A stretch of DNA of 46,927 bases from Bacteroidales bacterium (GTDB taxonomy: Bacteria; Bacteroidota; Bacteroidia; Bacteroidales; UBA932): NCBI GenBank assembly GCA_009777095.1, contig WRMN01000016.1, positions 1 to 46,927 on the forward strand. Reading direction: 5' to 3'. Each line of letters starts with the position of its first letter. The stretch's first letter is position 1. Positions 34,643 through 42,950 of the stretch are shown here, piece by piece. Both the position numbers and the translations under genes were made by a program. Below the pieces are notes generated by a model. That model had not been told where the DNA came from. It saw nothing but the letters and a program-made list of their open reading frames with translations, and did not search any database.

Positions 34643-34705
34643 TAAATCCTGTAGGACTTTGATTTATGCAAAATTTGAAGAGGCGGGAGCTAAATAAGCT
34701 AAAAG
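34643..34705 (+). repeat. Direct repeat copy 2 flanking hicAB
   Basis: It aligns with 33775-33838 with about six differences. Together the copies bracket the hicA-hicB pair (spacing about 870 bp). Confidence 0.85.
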
Positions 34706-34750
34706 ATTTGTTTTTAAATGGCTTATCTTTTTCTTTTCATCGCACTATCT

Positions 34751-35551
34751 TTATTTCAACAATTTCCGATTTTCAACTTCCTGTAAAATACTCATTTGTT
34801 CGATGGCAATTTGGTTTAACTTTATCAAGCGTTCCCGTTGAGGAAGTCCTTCGTTAATAAACACGGCATTCAAGTTTTCCATGTTCGAGAGGCAAATCAG
34901 TTCGTTAATCGTGGCGTAGTCGCGCATATTGCCTTTGAGGTCAGGATTGGTGTCTCGCCATTCTTTGGCGGTCATACCGAATAGAGCCACATTCAATACG
35001 TCGGCTTCGCTGGCATATATAATCGAAGTTTGTTGTGACGTAAGTTCGGCAGGGATAAGGTTATGTTTAATGGCGTCGGTGTGAATGTGGTAATTGATTT
35101 TTGCCAGTTCCCTCTTTGCGCACCAACCCAAGGTTTTGTGTTCTTCTTCTTTTAGGCGTTGAAATTCTTTTACTATGTATATTTTAAATTCGGGACTTAT
35201 CCACATGGCAAATTCAAATGCAATATCCTTGTGGGCATAAGTTCCACCGTATCGACCTGTTTTCGCTTGCAGAGAAATAATATTGGTTTTTTCTACCAAT
35301 TCTTTCACACTGACAATAAAACGATTAAGTCCTGCTTGACTTTTAATTATATCGAATTCGATATAATTAAAATTTGGATTATATACTTTTTCCCAAATTC
35401 CAATATATTCCAGTGTGTTCCGATTTCGTAACCAGCTTGTTACGAAAAATTCACCCTCTTTTGCCTTAATCATATCTGATAATGAGATATAATCTTCATT
35501 ATTGATTTGTATAACGGTTACTTCCGTGTTTTTTACTATAATTCTTGCCAT
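34751..35551 (-). CDS. KilA-N domain protein
   Basis: A 266-residue protein with an N-terminal KilA-N DNA-binding domain (about 10-135): EDYISLSDMIKAKEGE, the SWLRNRNTLEYIGIWEKVYN block, AKTGRYGGTYAHKDIAFEFA, MWISPEFKIYIVKEFQRLK. The C-terminal half (about 140-266) is helical and contains ASEADVLNVALFGMTAKEWR, typical of Bacteroidetes KilA-N proteins. KilA-N domains come from phages and large DNA viruses; chromosomal copies are scattered accessory genes with unknown targets. It has its own promoter (TACCTTTG, 35574-35581) and adjoins the hicAB cassette, so it belongs to the same accessory patch. Confidence 0.9.
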   Translation of the reverse strand: MARIIVKNTEVTVIQINNEDYISLSDMIKAKEGEFFVTSWLRNRNTLEYIGIWEKVYNPNFNYIEFDIIKSQAGLNRFIVSVKELVEKTNIISLQAKTGRYGGTYAHKDIAFEFAMWISPEFKIYIVKEFQRLKEEEHKTLGWCAKRELAKINYHIHTDAIKHNLIPAELTSQQTSIIYASEADVLNVALFGMTAKEWRDTNPDLKGNMRDYATINELICLSNMENLNAVFINEGLPQRERLIKLNQIAIEQMSILQEVENRKLLK

Positions 35552-35573
35552 AATTGTATGTGTTTTCCGGGTA

Positions 35574-35581
35574 CAAAGGTA
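35574..35581 (-). promoter_or_regulatory. Putative -7 box (TACCTTTG) of the KilA-N gene
   Basis: It matches TAnnTTTG on the minus strand, 23 bases before the ATG at 35551. Confidence 0.5.
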
Positions 35582-35592
35582 GTGTTTTTTCT

Positions 35593-35619
35593 AAAAAAAA
35601 GGCAGAATTGCTTCTGCCT
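35593..35619 (-). terminator. Rho-independent terminator of the DASS/DUF4010 operon
   Basis: On the minus strand the 8-bp stem AGGCAGAA/TTCTGCCT with a 4-base loop is followed by eight T residues. It lies about 150 bases after the stop codon of the DUF4010 gene and separates it from the KilA-N gene. Confidence 0.8.
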
Positions 35620-35765
35620 CCTTTGTCTTGCACCTTACTTGAAGTAAGAAGGAGAAAGTTTTAAAAAGTATTTTAAAACATGAAATGAGGGGGCAGATAG
35701 GAAAGGGTTTTTATTTATTAAACGCAAAAAATAATGGCACTTATATACAACTTTTAACTTTAAAC

Positions 35766-37064
35766 TTATAGCCCCATAATCAACAGCAGCAGCAAGTTGG
35801 TGATGCAGATGACGGAAAAGCCGCTAACAATGATGCGGCGGTTGTTTTTTGGCCCTAAGAAAAGCGCATAGCCCATTTTCATTAAATTATTACTGAAAGT
35901 GGCGCAGCAAACAGCCATGGCGATTATTGACGCGCTTACTATATATTCCCCCTGAAAAAGACCGATGATGAACGGAGTTATGTCGGTTACGCCAACCACT
36001 AAGGACAGCGCCGTTAGTCCCTGCGTGCCAAATTCGGTAATTACATAGTAGGTAACTACGGTAAACAGTACAAACAATGAAGCAAAAATGAGCGCTACCT
36101 TAAACTCCAAGGGGTTGTTGTCGTTGATGCTGTCTCGAAGTTTTCCCATGGTTTCCGCCTTGGGCGTTTTATGGTAATAAACCGCTAATCCGGTAGCGAA
36201 GGCTGTTAAAAACAACAGCAGGCAATAACCCCAGATATAGCCGAACAAAGCAGGATTAAATATAAGCAATAAAATAATAATGCGTACAAACATCATGGAG
36301 GAGGCTAAGAAAATAGCGCCGGCGTAACGGTGCTGCAATGACTCGTCGGCTTTCTTGCCTTTACGCGATAATACTACAGTGGTCGCCGTGCTGCTGTATA
36401 ATCCGCCCAATATTCCGGCAATGAGCAGTCCCGAATCCCTGAATACGAATTTTTGCAACAGATAGCTGATATACGACATGCCGGAAATGATTACCGTAGC
36501 TAACCAGATATTGCGGGGCGTGAGATTAATCTCTTCAAAAATACGTTCGTTGGGCAAAAGGGGCAGCACAATGCCTGCAATAATCAAAAATTTGGCTAAA
36601 GAAATAAATTCATCGCTATTCATGCGGTTGGCCACGGAAATGAAGGTCTCTTTCATTTCGGTAAGTAATAATACTATAACTAATACGAGTAAGGTGAAGG
36701 GTATAGGCTGTGTTATTACAAGAGCAGGAATGCAATAGGTGATGCAAGCGGTAATGATGGAGGTAAGCCCATAACGCCTCAAATGCATTAATTTGAAATA
36801 GTAGTTGCACGAGAGCAAGACCAAAAGTCCGCAACCGCCAACGCCCCAAAACACTTTGCTGTGGGGGTCAACCATGTACAGTATATAGCTCAACACACCG
36901 ATAAGCGTAAAAGTACGGTCGGAGCCAAAAAAAGCCTCGTTTTTCTCATTTTTTAACTGTAATTTCCGTTGCGAGAGACCGATAACCAATGAGAAAGCAA
37001 CCACCAAAAAAAGGTGTATGTAGTTGTCGGGGATTTCCGGTAAAAACTGTTCTATATTATTCAT
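35766..37064 (-). CDS. MgtC/SapB-DUF4010 multi-helix membrane protein
   Basis: A 432-residue inner-membrane protein with about 12 predicted helices. The N-terminal part has the MgtC-like start (LFLVVAFSLVIGLSQRKLQL, FGSDRTFTLIGVLSYILY), and the C-terminal part is DUF4010-like (FIIAGI-type helix, GILGGLYSSTATTVVLSRKG, VVGVTDITPFIIGLFQGEY). DUF4010 proteins are uncharacterised; MgtC relatives are linked to Mg2+ limitation and phosphate homeostasis. It begins 11 bases after the DASS transporter gene and so is almost certainly co-transcribed with it, which suggests a job connected to ion balance. Transport itself has not been shown for this family. Confidence 0.8.
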   Translation of the reverse strand: MNNIEQFLPEIPDNYIHLFLVVAFSLVIGLSQRKLQLKNEKNEAFFGSDRTFTLIGVLSYILYMVDPHSKVFWGVGGCGLLVLLSCNYYFKLMHLRRYGLTSIITACITYCIPALVITQPIPFTLLVLVIVLLLTEMKETFISVANRMNSDEFISLAKFLIIAGIVLPLLPNERIFEEINLTPRNIWLATVIISGMSYISYLLQKFVFRDSGLLIAGILGGLYSSTATTVVLSRKGKKADESLQHRYAGAIFLASSMMFVRIIILLLIFNPALFGYIWGYCLLLFLTAFATGLAVYYHKTPKAETMGKLRDSINDNNPLEFKVALIFASLFVLFTVVTYYVITEFGTQGLTALSLVVGVTDITPFIIGLFQGEYIVSASIIAMAVCCATFSNNLMKMGYALFLGPKNNRRIIVSGFSVICITNLLLLLIMGL

Positions 37065-37075
37065 AATATTTTGAT

Positions 37076-38656
37076 TTAGAAGAATATGCCATTAGGCGTG
37101 TAACCTAACCAGCGCAGTACCGTTTCGCCCCAGATAAAGAGCATAAACCAGGAAATCACCATCATGGTAATACCGAATTTAAAGGTGTCGGACCAACTGT
37201 ACTGGTCGGTGAGGTAAAGCAATGCCGCCGGTTTGCTGTTGAACGGCAATACATAAACGTGCTCAATAAGCAAAGCTGTCGGGAAGGCAAGGCTCAGCAG
37301 GGGATACCCGAATTTTTGCGCCACCCCAATGGCTATGGGGATAAAGATTAATGTACGCATGGTTTTTGATTGAAACACAATAGCGCTGAACATCATGGCT
37401 CCTGTAATCACGGCAAAGAGCGCCCAGAAAGGCGTTTGTTCGGAAACACCCAAAACGGCAAAGGCCGAATCTATGGTTGTTCCCGCTATATTGGTAGAAT
37501 CAAGACCTGCGCCCAGTGTGTAAGCGCCTGCCGAGAACAGCAACAAATGCCAAGGGATATCAATGTCGTTCCATTTAACAATGCCGATGCCGTAAGGCGT
37601 AAGTGCAATAACCGCGCCAATGAACGCCACAGCCGTTTCGCTGATGTCGTGCAGGTAGCCTTTGGTAGCCCACATGAACAATACGCCTATAAACAGGGCT
37701 ATGGCCTTATATTCGTCCGTACTCATCTTGCCTAATTTCGACAGCTCGTCTTTCAATCGCTGCATACCGCCTTCAATTTGCGGGAGTCGCTCCGCTTTTT
37801 TCATCGGGAAGATGATTTTTGTCCCCACAAACCAACCAATAAGCACAATGATTAAACATAAGGGAAAAGCAACGGCGAACCATTCCCTGTAACTGATTGA
37901 CGCGCCTGCGCCCATAATGAGCGAAACAGCCAAGAGATTAGCGCCCGAGCCGGTCATAAAACCGCTGGCGCCGATATTAATCTGAAATAAATTCTGTAAT
38001 ACGATATTCCGTCCGAAATTATTTTTATTACTCCCGCCTGTAGCGCCGTAAATGGCTGCCACCACCATGAAAATAGGCAGAAGAACGGCAGCCTTGGCTG
38101 TAGTGGCGGAGATAAAAGCCGACAGCACAAGGTTGATAATAATAAAGCTGAAAAATATCTGTAAGGCATTTTTGCCGAAGTGTACCACAAACCACAGCGC
38201 AAACCTTTTGGCTACCTTAGTTTTCACTAACATACTGGCTAATACGAACGATAAAATGTTCAACCACATTACAGGGTGTCCCAACTGGGCGTAGGCGGTT
38301 TTTTCGGAGGTAACGCCTGTCAGCACAATAGCCAAGATAACGAATAGCGAAGTCAGATAATTAGGAATAGCCTCGGTAATCCATAAAATAACAGAGGCCA
38401 CGAAAATAGCCAGCATGGCGTAATTAATGCGCGAAAACCCTGCATCGCCTAACTCTTTAAACCGTTTGGCGGCATCGCCTGTAAGTTGTTCGGTGTTGAT
38501 ATTATTTAAGAAAGGAATATCAACAAACCAATAGATGAGGATAAAGGCTAATATAGCCAAGGGAAAGCCGGAGTAAGCCATACAACGCTCAAAACCGCTT
38601 TTGGGACGGACAGGCAGCTGCTCTATCCGATAGTTGTTCATGTCTAAAGGATCCAT
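37076..38656 (-). CDS. DASS/SLC13 family anion transporter
   Basis: A 526-residue membrane transporter of the divalent anion:Na+ symporter family, with about 12 helices. Seen: WITEAIPNYLTSLFVILAIV, the first substrate-loop region SAFISATTAKAAVLLPIFMV, and the QINIGASGFMTGSGANLLAV segment that aligns with the second substrate-binding loop; the C-terminal half has SNT-less variants (VFQSKTMRTLIFIPIAIG). Canonical citrate/dicarboxylate carriers have SNT in both loops; here SATTAK and TGSGAN/QSKT replace them, so the substrate may be something other than dicarboxylates (sulfate, phosphate or another oxyanion). It shares a cluster with two CYTH proteins and a phosphate-type porin. Confidence 0.85.
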   Translation of the reverse strand: MDPLDMNNYRIEQLPVRPKSGFERCMAYSGFPLAILAFILIYWFVDIPFLNNINTEQLTGDAAKRFKELGDAGFSRINYAMLAIFVASVILWITEAIPNYLTSLFVILAIVLTGVTSEKTAYAQLGHPVMWLNILSFVLASMLVKTKVAKRFALWFVVHFGKNALQIFFSFIIINLVLSAFISATTAKAAVLLPIFMVVAAIYGATGGSNKNNFGRNIVLQNLFQINIGASGFMTGSGANLLAVSLIMGAGASISYREWFAVAFPLCLIIVLIGWFVGTKIIFPMKKAERLPQIEGGMQRLKDELSKLGKMSTDEYKAIALFIGVLFMWATKGYLHDISETAVAFIGAVIALTPYGIGIVKWNDIDIPWHLLLFSAGAYTLGAGLDSTNIAGTTIDSAFAVLGVSEQTPFWALFAVITGAMMFSAIVFQSKTMRTLIFIPIAIGVAQKFGYPLLSLAFPTALLIEHVYVLPFNSKPAALLYLTDQYSWSDTFKFGITMMVISWFMLFIWGETVLRWLGYTPNGIFF

Positions 38657-38668
38657 AAGAGTTAGAAA

Positions 38669-38716
38669 GTTTGTAAAGTAGAAAGTTTGTAAAGTAGAAA
38701 GTTTGTAAAGTAGAAA
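38669..38716 (+). repeat. 16-bp tandem repeat, three exact copies
   Basis: GTTTGTAAAGTAGAAA is repeated three times without a change just upstream of the DASS gene start; downstream the sequence changes to AACTTTATAA-type words. Confidence 0.9.
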
Positions 38717-38771
38717 GTTGCTTGCTTTTAACTTTATGAACTTTATAACTTTTAACTTTATAACTTTTACC
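38717..38771. repeat. AACTTTATAA-type low-complexity intergenic repeat
   Basis: Words such as AACTTTATGAACTTTATAAC and TTTTAACTTTATAAC fill the gap between the CYTH gene and the DASS gene. The same words fill the other gaps of this cluster. Confidence 0.75.
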
Positions 38772-39236
38772 TTACCATTTAGTATAGGGTTGCTTCATCA
38801 GCATCGAATTATAATAACGCTTGTCGCCGGTAACTTCTTCGCCGAGCCAGTCGGGCTTAGCGAAAGCGGCGTTTTCGTCGGGCAGTTCTATTTCGGCTAC
38901 GGTTAAGCCTTCGTTTTCGCCGTGAAATTCATCTACTTCAAACAGGTAAGGCTCCGCCTTTACCAAATGGCGCACCTTGTCGATTACACCCCGCTCGCAG
39001 ATTTTCATTAGCTCGGCAGCTTCGGCTGCGGTGATTTCTTTCTCAAACTCGAAACGCGAAGCGCCCGATTCGCTGCCTATTCCCTTGATGGTTAAAAAAC
39101 CTTTGTCGCCCTTGATGCGCACGCGCACCGTCCGCTCCGGAACCGACGACAAATAACCCTGTACAATGCGGGTTGATTTACTTACGAAAGGCCGAAAATC
39201 GCCCTTTACTAAGAATTTACGTTCTATTTCTTGCAT
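38772..39236 (-). CDS. CYTH domain protein (triphosphate tunnel metalloenzyme)
   Basis: A 154-residue CYTH protein. The N-terminal EIERKF motif (residues 3-8) provides the metal-binding glutamates, followed by the alternating basic/acidic strands of the tunnel: RTVRVRIKGDKGFLTIKG, FEFEKEIT, KVRHLVKAEPYLFEVDEFHG and LTVAEIELPDE. This is the compact bacterial form, whose studied members hydrolyse tripolyphosphate to pyrophosphate and phosphate or act on other triphosphates; adenylate cyclase activity is limited to class IV members and cannot be assumed. It lies between a four-helix-bundle gene and the DASS transporter gene in an apparent operon. Confidence 0.92.
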   Translation of the reverse strand: MQEIERKFLVKGDFRPFVSKSTRIVQGYLSSVPERTVRVRIKGDKGFLTIKGIGSESGASRFEFEKEITAAEAAELMKICERGVIDKVRHLVKAEPYLFEVDEFHGENEGLTVAEIELPDENAAFAKPDWLGEEVTGDKRYYNSMLMKQPYTKW

Positions 39237-39239
39237 GTT

Positions 39240-39303
39240 AGTTGAAAGTTTTTAAAGTTAAAAGTTATAAAGTTCATAAAGTTTATAAAGTTATAAAGTG
39301 TGG
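39240..39303. repeat. AAAGTTATAAAGTTCATAAA-type low-complexity intergenic repeat
   Basis: The gap between the four-helix-bundle gene and the CYTH gene consists of AAAGTT, ATAAAGTT and CATAAAGTT words, the same class as at 38717-38771 in the opposite sense. Confidence 0.75.
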
Positions 39304-39648
39304 TTAAAGTTTTTTTATTAGTCCTGACAGCATCATTGATATTTCTATTGAAAGGGAGTGTAATAGTTTGTAGTCTTTTTCGGTTATTTTGTTTAGTTCT
39401 TTTGCTAAAATCAGCATGGAACGCACTTCGCCGCACGAGCCTTTTGCAATGTATATAAAGTGTTTAAACTCGTTATTAGTCCGCCGTTCAAATCCTTCGG
39501 CAATGTTATTCATAATGGAAACAGATGCTCGCTGGATTTGTTTTTTTAAGTCCAAATCTTTACAGGTTGAAAAAATACTATATATTGTTACGGTCAACTC
39601 CTTTGCCTTCTGCCAAGCAATAATATCTTCAAACCTGTTAATCCTCAT
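39304..39648 (-). CDS. Four-helix-bundle protein (23S rRNA intervening-sequence type)
   Basis: A 114-residue helical protein of the family first seen in intervening sequences of 23S rRNA genes. Seen: FEDIIAWQKAKELTVTIYSI, LKKQIQRASVSIMNNIAEGF, ERRTNNEFKHFIYIAKGSCG, EVRSMLILAKELN. The family is small, four-helical and forms pentamers; its function is unknown, though a nucleic-acid-binding role has been proposed. It is widespread in Bacteroidetes as free-standing or inserted genes, and it may have been inserted into this cluster, since it is edged on both sides by low-complexity AT repeats. Confidence 0.9.
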   Translation of the reverse strand: MRINRFEDIIAWQKAKELTVTIYSIFSTCKDLDLKKQIQRASVSIMNNIAEGFERRTNNEFKHFIYIAKGSCGEVRSMLILAKELNKITEKDYKLLHSLSIEISMMLSGLIKKL

Positions 39649-39651
39649 TCT

Positions 39652-39712
39652 TTTAAACTTTAAACTTTATGAACTTTAAACTTTATAACTTTATAACTTT
39701 AAACTTTATAAA
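39652..39712. repeat. AACTTTAAACTTTATAA-type low-complexity repeat
   Basis: Repeated AACTTTA, AACTTTATGAACTTTA and AACTTTATAACTTTATAA words fill the gap and reach into the last codons of the neighbouring gene. Confidence 0.75.
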
Positions 39713-40335
39713 CTCTTATCGCTCATTCCAATCACCCGCTTAATTGCCTGAAGATAGTTGATGTTTTCTACGCCTTCGAGGCCGCAGTCTTTTACGGTTT
39801 TCTTCAGGTCTTCTACCTCGGTTGATTCGGAATTAATAGTATGTACTTTGGCGCCATTGATATACACTTCGCCTGTTTCGCAGATGGTGTTGTTGACCAT
39901 GTAGCCGTAGCGCAGTTTTTCTACTGTAACGGCCTGCAATTCAGGGTTTTCTTTCACCATGGCCAAAAATTCTTCCAAAGTGTAAGTTTCTTTGGTCAGT
40001 TCGGGCGTAGGTACCATAAAGGCGGGAAAGACTTCTTGCCTGAGGACTTCGGCGCTGATGGGAAACTCGCCTTTCATCAGCGGGTTCCACTGCTCGAAGC
40101 CGTCCACATTTTGCACGAAGGTTTTGATGTCCATCTTCCCGTCTCGGATTTTGGTGTTGTTAATGTCGTTTTTGCGACTGACGATGTAAGTTTCTATTGA
40201 TTGCCGCTCCCACACCTTTTCGGGAACGGGAACCGACAGCCGCGCCATGCGTTTAGCCTGTTCTTTGAAACAGCGGCCGAAAGAACGGTATTCAAAGCGC
40301 GGCTTGGAGATTTCTCCAATTTTTAATTCTGCCAT
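39706..40335 (-). CDS. Divergent CYTH-like protein
   Basis: A 209-residue protein. I read it as a distant CYTH/triphosphate-tunnel relative: an N-terminal FEYRSFG strand, then SIETYIVSRKNDINNTKIRD followed by GKMDIKTFVQ (basic strands), VTVEKLRYGYMVNN, a GEVYINGAKVHTINSESTEV strand pair resembling the EIE-type strands of CYTH enzymes, and a C-terminal GLEGVENINYLQAIKRVIGM like the G-L-x-N-x-x-Y ending of larger CYTH proteins. The first E-x-E-x-K motif is degenerate (F-E-Y-R), so catalytic competence is uncertain. It is the second CYTH-type gene in the same cluster; it may act on polyphosphate or nucleotide triphosphates, which is inference. Confidence 0.6.
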   Translation of the reverse strand: MAELKIGEISKPRFEYRSFGRCFKEQAKRMARLSVPVPEKVWERQSIETYIVSRKNDINNTKIRDGKMDIKTFVQNVDGFEQWNPLMKGEFPISAEVLRQEVFPAFMVPTPELTKETYTLEEFLAMVKENPELQAVTVEKLRYGYMVNNTICETGEVYINGAKVHTINSESTEVEDLKKTVKDCGLEGVENINYLQAIKRVIGMSDKSL

Positions 40336-40415
40336 TTTTGAGTTTGTAAAGTTAAATGGTTTATAAAGTTAGAAAACAGGGGGCAGAAACCCTGCCCCCT
40401 GTTCATTTTGTTTGG

Positions 40416-42809
40416 TTACGGTTGTGCCGTTAGATAGCCATCATTTACTATGGCTGTTGTTGTTGTTCCGTTTACACTTCCCGGAGAGCCCGGTGCCCAA
40501 CCCCAAGTGCCGTCGGTCTGACGAGAATAACTGAGACCGGTAACACCACCGGGACGTCTTTCTTGACCAGATGTTCCCCAAGGCCCTGTCCAACTTGTTC
40601 CACGAACAAACACATCAAATTCAAATCCGAGCGGATTAACCAAAGCAATTTTTAATGTTTGTTGATCTGACAGTCCGCCGGAAACAGTCCAATCAACGTA
40701 TGCCGGACTTGCAACAACGGCAGCAAGTTCCGGATAGCTGGCCACATCGCCATTTCTGAAAGCAATTAATCGATAAGCGCCTGCGGGAATTACATCGCTC
40801 GCTTGTCCAACCCATTCGGTCCCTGCTGAAGGTCCGTCATTTCTTTGAATTCTTACACCCTCCAAATTCATTGGAGTTGTGCTTGAGTTGAAAATCTCAA
40901 TAAAGATATTTTCTCCGCTGATTTCATTCAACACCAATTCGGATTTCAAATATCCAGGGCTTACAATTTCGCTTACCTTTGCTCCGTTTGCAGCGCCGAT
41001 AGTTGGAAGAGCATAGGCCCATGTTCCATTAGGCATACGTGAGTAAGTGTGTGTATTGTTTTGAGTTTGACCGCCGGTTCCCCAAGCAGGAAGTTGTGCA
41101 CTTCCATCTCCACGGATAAATACATCGAACTCTATTCCATCAGGATCTACAAGCGCAATTTTCAAAATTTGTTGGTTTGACAGTCCGCCGGAAACAATCC
41201 AGCCAACGTATGACGGACTTGCTATCACGTCTGTAAGTTCCGGATAGCCGCTTACATCTCCATTTCTGAATGCTATTAATCGATAGGCGCCTGCGGGAAT
41301 TACATCGCCGGCTTGTCCAACCCATTCGGTACCTGCTGAAGGGCCGCCATTTCTTTGAACTCTTACACCCTCCAAATCAACCGGAGTTGTGCCGGAGTTG
41401 TAAAGCTCAATAAATAGATTTGCTCCGCTGATTTCGTTCAATCTTAATGTTGTGTAGTCAGTGGACGCGGCTCCGTCTTCTTCGCCGATTTTTAGGCACC
41501 CGGCGGTTGACGTGCCATTTGTGGCTTCACGTGTGCCAATGCCGTCTGCCGTATAGTACCAAGGACCTGTTCCATCAGGAATTCTAGCGTGAGATTTGTT
41601 GGTAAGATGGTCGTATCCTTGTCCCGTATTGACATTTTTAAGTTTTTCATAAGTATCCAAAACCGTGCCGTCAGGAGCTCTTAACTGCAATCTTACATTA
41701 GCATTATTTGCCGAAAGGCCTGTCCCTAAATTACTGCCGTCTCCTTTTGGGGTTGCAAAAAAGCCGCCGGCAGGAATAATGTCAGCAGTTGTACCTGTCC
41801 ATGTATTAGTGGGATTCCAGCTTACAGGCTCTGAGTTACTGTAGTGTGCCGTAACTCCTGCAAGATTTATTTCAACAGTTCCTGTATTGTATATTTCGAA
41901 CCATTTTTCATTACTGCAGCCATTTACTTCATTTAACTTCAGTGTAGTGTAATCAGCTGTCGGTTCTGCCCAAGTAATTGTTCCGCTTTCTTGCGCTATT
42001 TTGCCGGAGGTGTTGGAAGCATGAACCGTCCAATTTACAACGGTTCCGTCAACTTGTCCGGGGACTGTAAATGTATATTCTTTTTCATCTCTTGTAGCGG
42101 TGAGATCCGTTTGAGTTGCGCCATCTTTTTCCCATTTTAACACAGCGGTAGGAGTTCCTGAAGCATCGGATATGGTAGCCACAATAGTAACCGCAGCGTC
42201 CGGAGCCGGAGTAGTAGTAGATACGGTAATCCCTTCAATTCTTAACGCTTTCTCCATCGGAGGCATTGCTTCCGAGCCGGTCGGAGGCGTTGTGAGATTA
42301 GCCGCTCCAGGAGTTGCCATGCTATTGGGAATATAATACCATGTTCCGGCGTCGGGAATACGCATGTGGCACATAAATTCGAGAGGCGTACCTCTTAAAT
42401 CCGGCACTTTTACGTAATAATCAATGATATTTCCGTTCGGGTCAAAAAGAGTTAATTCTATATTAGGATTTCTGTTGGACAGTCCGGTGCTAAGACCGGG
42501 GTAGCCTGCATTTGCCCCTTGGATAAGTTTCCACCCTTTGGCGGGGATAATATCTTCGGCGCGGCCACGCCAGGTTTCTCTTTCCTCAGTGTAATTCACA
42601 TAGAAGCCTTCTAAGCTGACAGGCTCGTCTGTGTCGTTATAGAGTTCAAAACTTTTACTGGGATCATCTGAAGGCCAGCCGTTTACCTCGTTAATGAATA
42701 ATAGCCCTTTTAAAGGAGAATCATCTGGCGGAGGGGGAGGAGGATCGTTTTTTACACAAGAAGCAAAAACGATTGACATTGCCGCAAGGGCGAGAATTGT
42801 TTTTTTCAT
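40416..42809 (-). CDS. Lamin-tail-domain lipoprotein with four LTD modules
   Basis: A 797-residue lipoprotein: signal sequence with lipobox Cys18 (VFASC), then a KNDPPPPPPDDS tail suited to surface export. Four lamin-tail (LTD) modules follow: about 34-165 (LFINEVNGWPSDDPSKSFEL), about 290-445 (TLKLNEVNGCSNEKWFEIYN), about 455-605 and about 625-790. An Ig-like or bacterial carbohydrate-binding segment (about 200-285, VLKWEKDGATQT) separates the first two. Modules 3 and 4 are nearly identical in protein and DNA. LTDs in bacteria occur on extracellular proteins and may bind polyanions, including nucleic acid, or membrane surfaces; function is not settled. It directly follows the Porin_O_P gene on the same strand. 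Confidence 0.85.
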   Translation of the reverse strand: MKKTILALAAMSIVFASCVKNDPPPPPPDDSPLKGLLFINEVNGWPSDDPSKSFELYNDTDEPVSLEGFYVNYTEERETWRGRAEDIIPAKGWKLIQGANAGYPGLSTGLSNRNPNIELTLFDPNGNIIDYYVKVPDLRGTPLEFMCHMRIPDAGTWYYIPNSMATPGAANLTTPPTGSEAMPPMEKALRIEGITVSTTTPAPDAAVTIVATISDASGTPTAVLKWEKDGATQTDLTATRDEKEYTFTVPGQVDGTVVNWTVHASNTSGKIAQESGTITWAEPTADYTTLKLNEVNGCSNEKWFEIYNTGTVEINLAGVTAHYSNSEPVSWNPTNTWTGTTADIIPAGGFFATPKGDGSNLGTGLSANNANVRLQLRAPDGTVLDTYEKLKNVNTGQGYDHLTNKSHARIPDGTGPWYYTADGIGTREATNGTSTAGCLKIGEEDGAASTDYTTLRLNEISGANLFIELYNSGTTPVDLEGVRVQRNGGPSAGTEWVGQAGDVIPAGAYRLIAFRNGDVSGYPELTDVIASPSYVGWIVSGGLSNQQILKIALVDPDGIEFDVFIRGDGSAQLPAWGTGGQTQNNTHTYSRMPNGTWAYALPTIGAANGAKVSEIVSPGYLKSELVLNEISGENIFIEIFNSSTTPMNLEGVRIQRNDGPSAGTEWVGQASDVIPAGAYRLIAFRNGDVASYPELAAVVASPAYVDWTVSGGLSDQQTLKIALVNPLGFEFDVFVRGTSWTGPWGTSGQERRPGGVTGLSYSRQTDGTWGWAPGSPGSVNGTTTTAIVNDGYLTAQP

Positions 42810-42950
42810 GATGTTTATGTTTTTATTAATTATAAGTTATAAATTATTAGTTAAATGTTACAAATAATGTGTTATGAGCTATATATGAGTAAATTGTAAT
42901 ATTTAATAATCCCTCAACACTCAACACTCATCATTCATCACTCATAAATG

